Shown: positions 6,047-6,096 of the stretch, in pieces
Position numbering within the stretch: the stretch's first letter is position 1
Layout: each line of letters begins with the position of its first letter
Assembly: GCA_964531805.1 (NCBI GenBank)
Contig: CAZHGE010000119.1
Coordinates: 1 to 6,096 of the forward strand
Direction: 5' to 3'
Source of the DNA: RGIG8767 sp964531805
GTDB lineage: Bacteria; Bacillota; Clostridia; Lachnospirales; Lachnospiraceae
DNA: 6,096 bases
Program-made: the position numbers and the translations under genes
Notes under the pieces: generated by a model
What the model was told of the DNA's origin: nothing
Database searches by the model: none
What the model saw: the letters and a program-made list of their open reading frames with translations, nothing else

Positions 6047-6096
6047 TAGTCAACAAAAAGTAGACACATTTTTAAGTTTCTTATACAGTTAATAAA
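6047..6096. other. Non-coding right edge, possible mobile-element end
   Basis: GTCAAC and GTAGAC flank AAAAA at 6049-6065 as an imperfect inverted repeat. Read leftward, the stretch resembles the short TGT-type ends of some insertion sequences. No transposase coding is visible before the window stops, so this is a weak suggestion only. Confidence 0.2.

Noticed and set aside
6010..6063. 17-codon lysine-rich reading frame on the + strand
   Set aside because: No ribosome site, low complexity, overlaps the inverted repeat arm; no support as a gene.
1..6096. CRISPR array, tRNA or rRNA genes, riboswitch, toxin-antitoxin or defence genes
   Set aside because: No regularly spaced repeats, RNA-gene signatures or matching small gene pairs are visible; coding space is filled by five metabolic and regulatory genes.

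Overview
The window is AT-rich, Gram-positive-type DNA with strong AGGAGG-type ribosome sites and compact operons. The protein sequences look like those of gut or rumen Clostridia (Lachnospiraceae/Ruminococcaceae; the epimerase and phosphorylase closely recall the Ruminococcus albus and Roseburia mannan enzymes). That assignment rests on recalled resemblance, not on a search.

Layout. A three-gene operon runs leftward (3289 to 71): a cellobiose/mannobiose 2-epimerase (AGE superfamily), a signal-peptide-less GH26 beta-mannanase, and a GH130 beta-1,4-mannooligosaccharide phosphorylase. It ends in a palindrome over the last stop codon followed by a Rho-independent terminator. A 198-base divergent control region (3290-3487) separates it from a rightward AraC-family regulator (3488-4342) with an N-terminal cupin domain. 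A 182-base gap with a textbook sigma-70 promoter leads to a 12-TM major facilitator protein of the OFA (oxalate/formate antiporter-like) family (4525-5874), again with a palindrome at its stop codon and then a strong terminator. The last ~150 bases are non-coding and hold a long inverted repeat and a sequence that could be the edge of a mobile element.

How the genes fit together. Beta-mannan oligosaccharides imported by a transporter not in this window would be cut in the cytoplasm by the GH26 enzyme. The GH130 enzyme would phosphorolyse the chains to mannose 1-phosphate, and the epimerase would turn mannobiose into mannosyl-glucose. The phosphorylase usually needed for mannosyl-glucose (GH130_1) is not here. 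The AraC regulator is placed to sense a mannan-derived sugar and control the operon. The OFA transporter is not an obvious sugar carrier; its link to the locus is positional, plus a promoter block it shares with the regulator gene.

The core locus is a recognisable mannan-utilisation type. The less expected points are the GH130 gene lacking any Shine-Dalgarno sequence, stop codons buried in palindromes at both transcript ends, a 10-base direct repeat in the divergent control region, the shared regulator/transporter promoter block with different spacing, and the unexplained right-hand edge.
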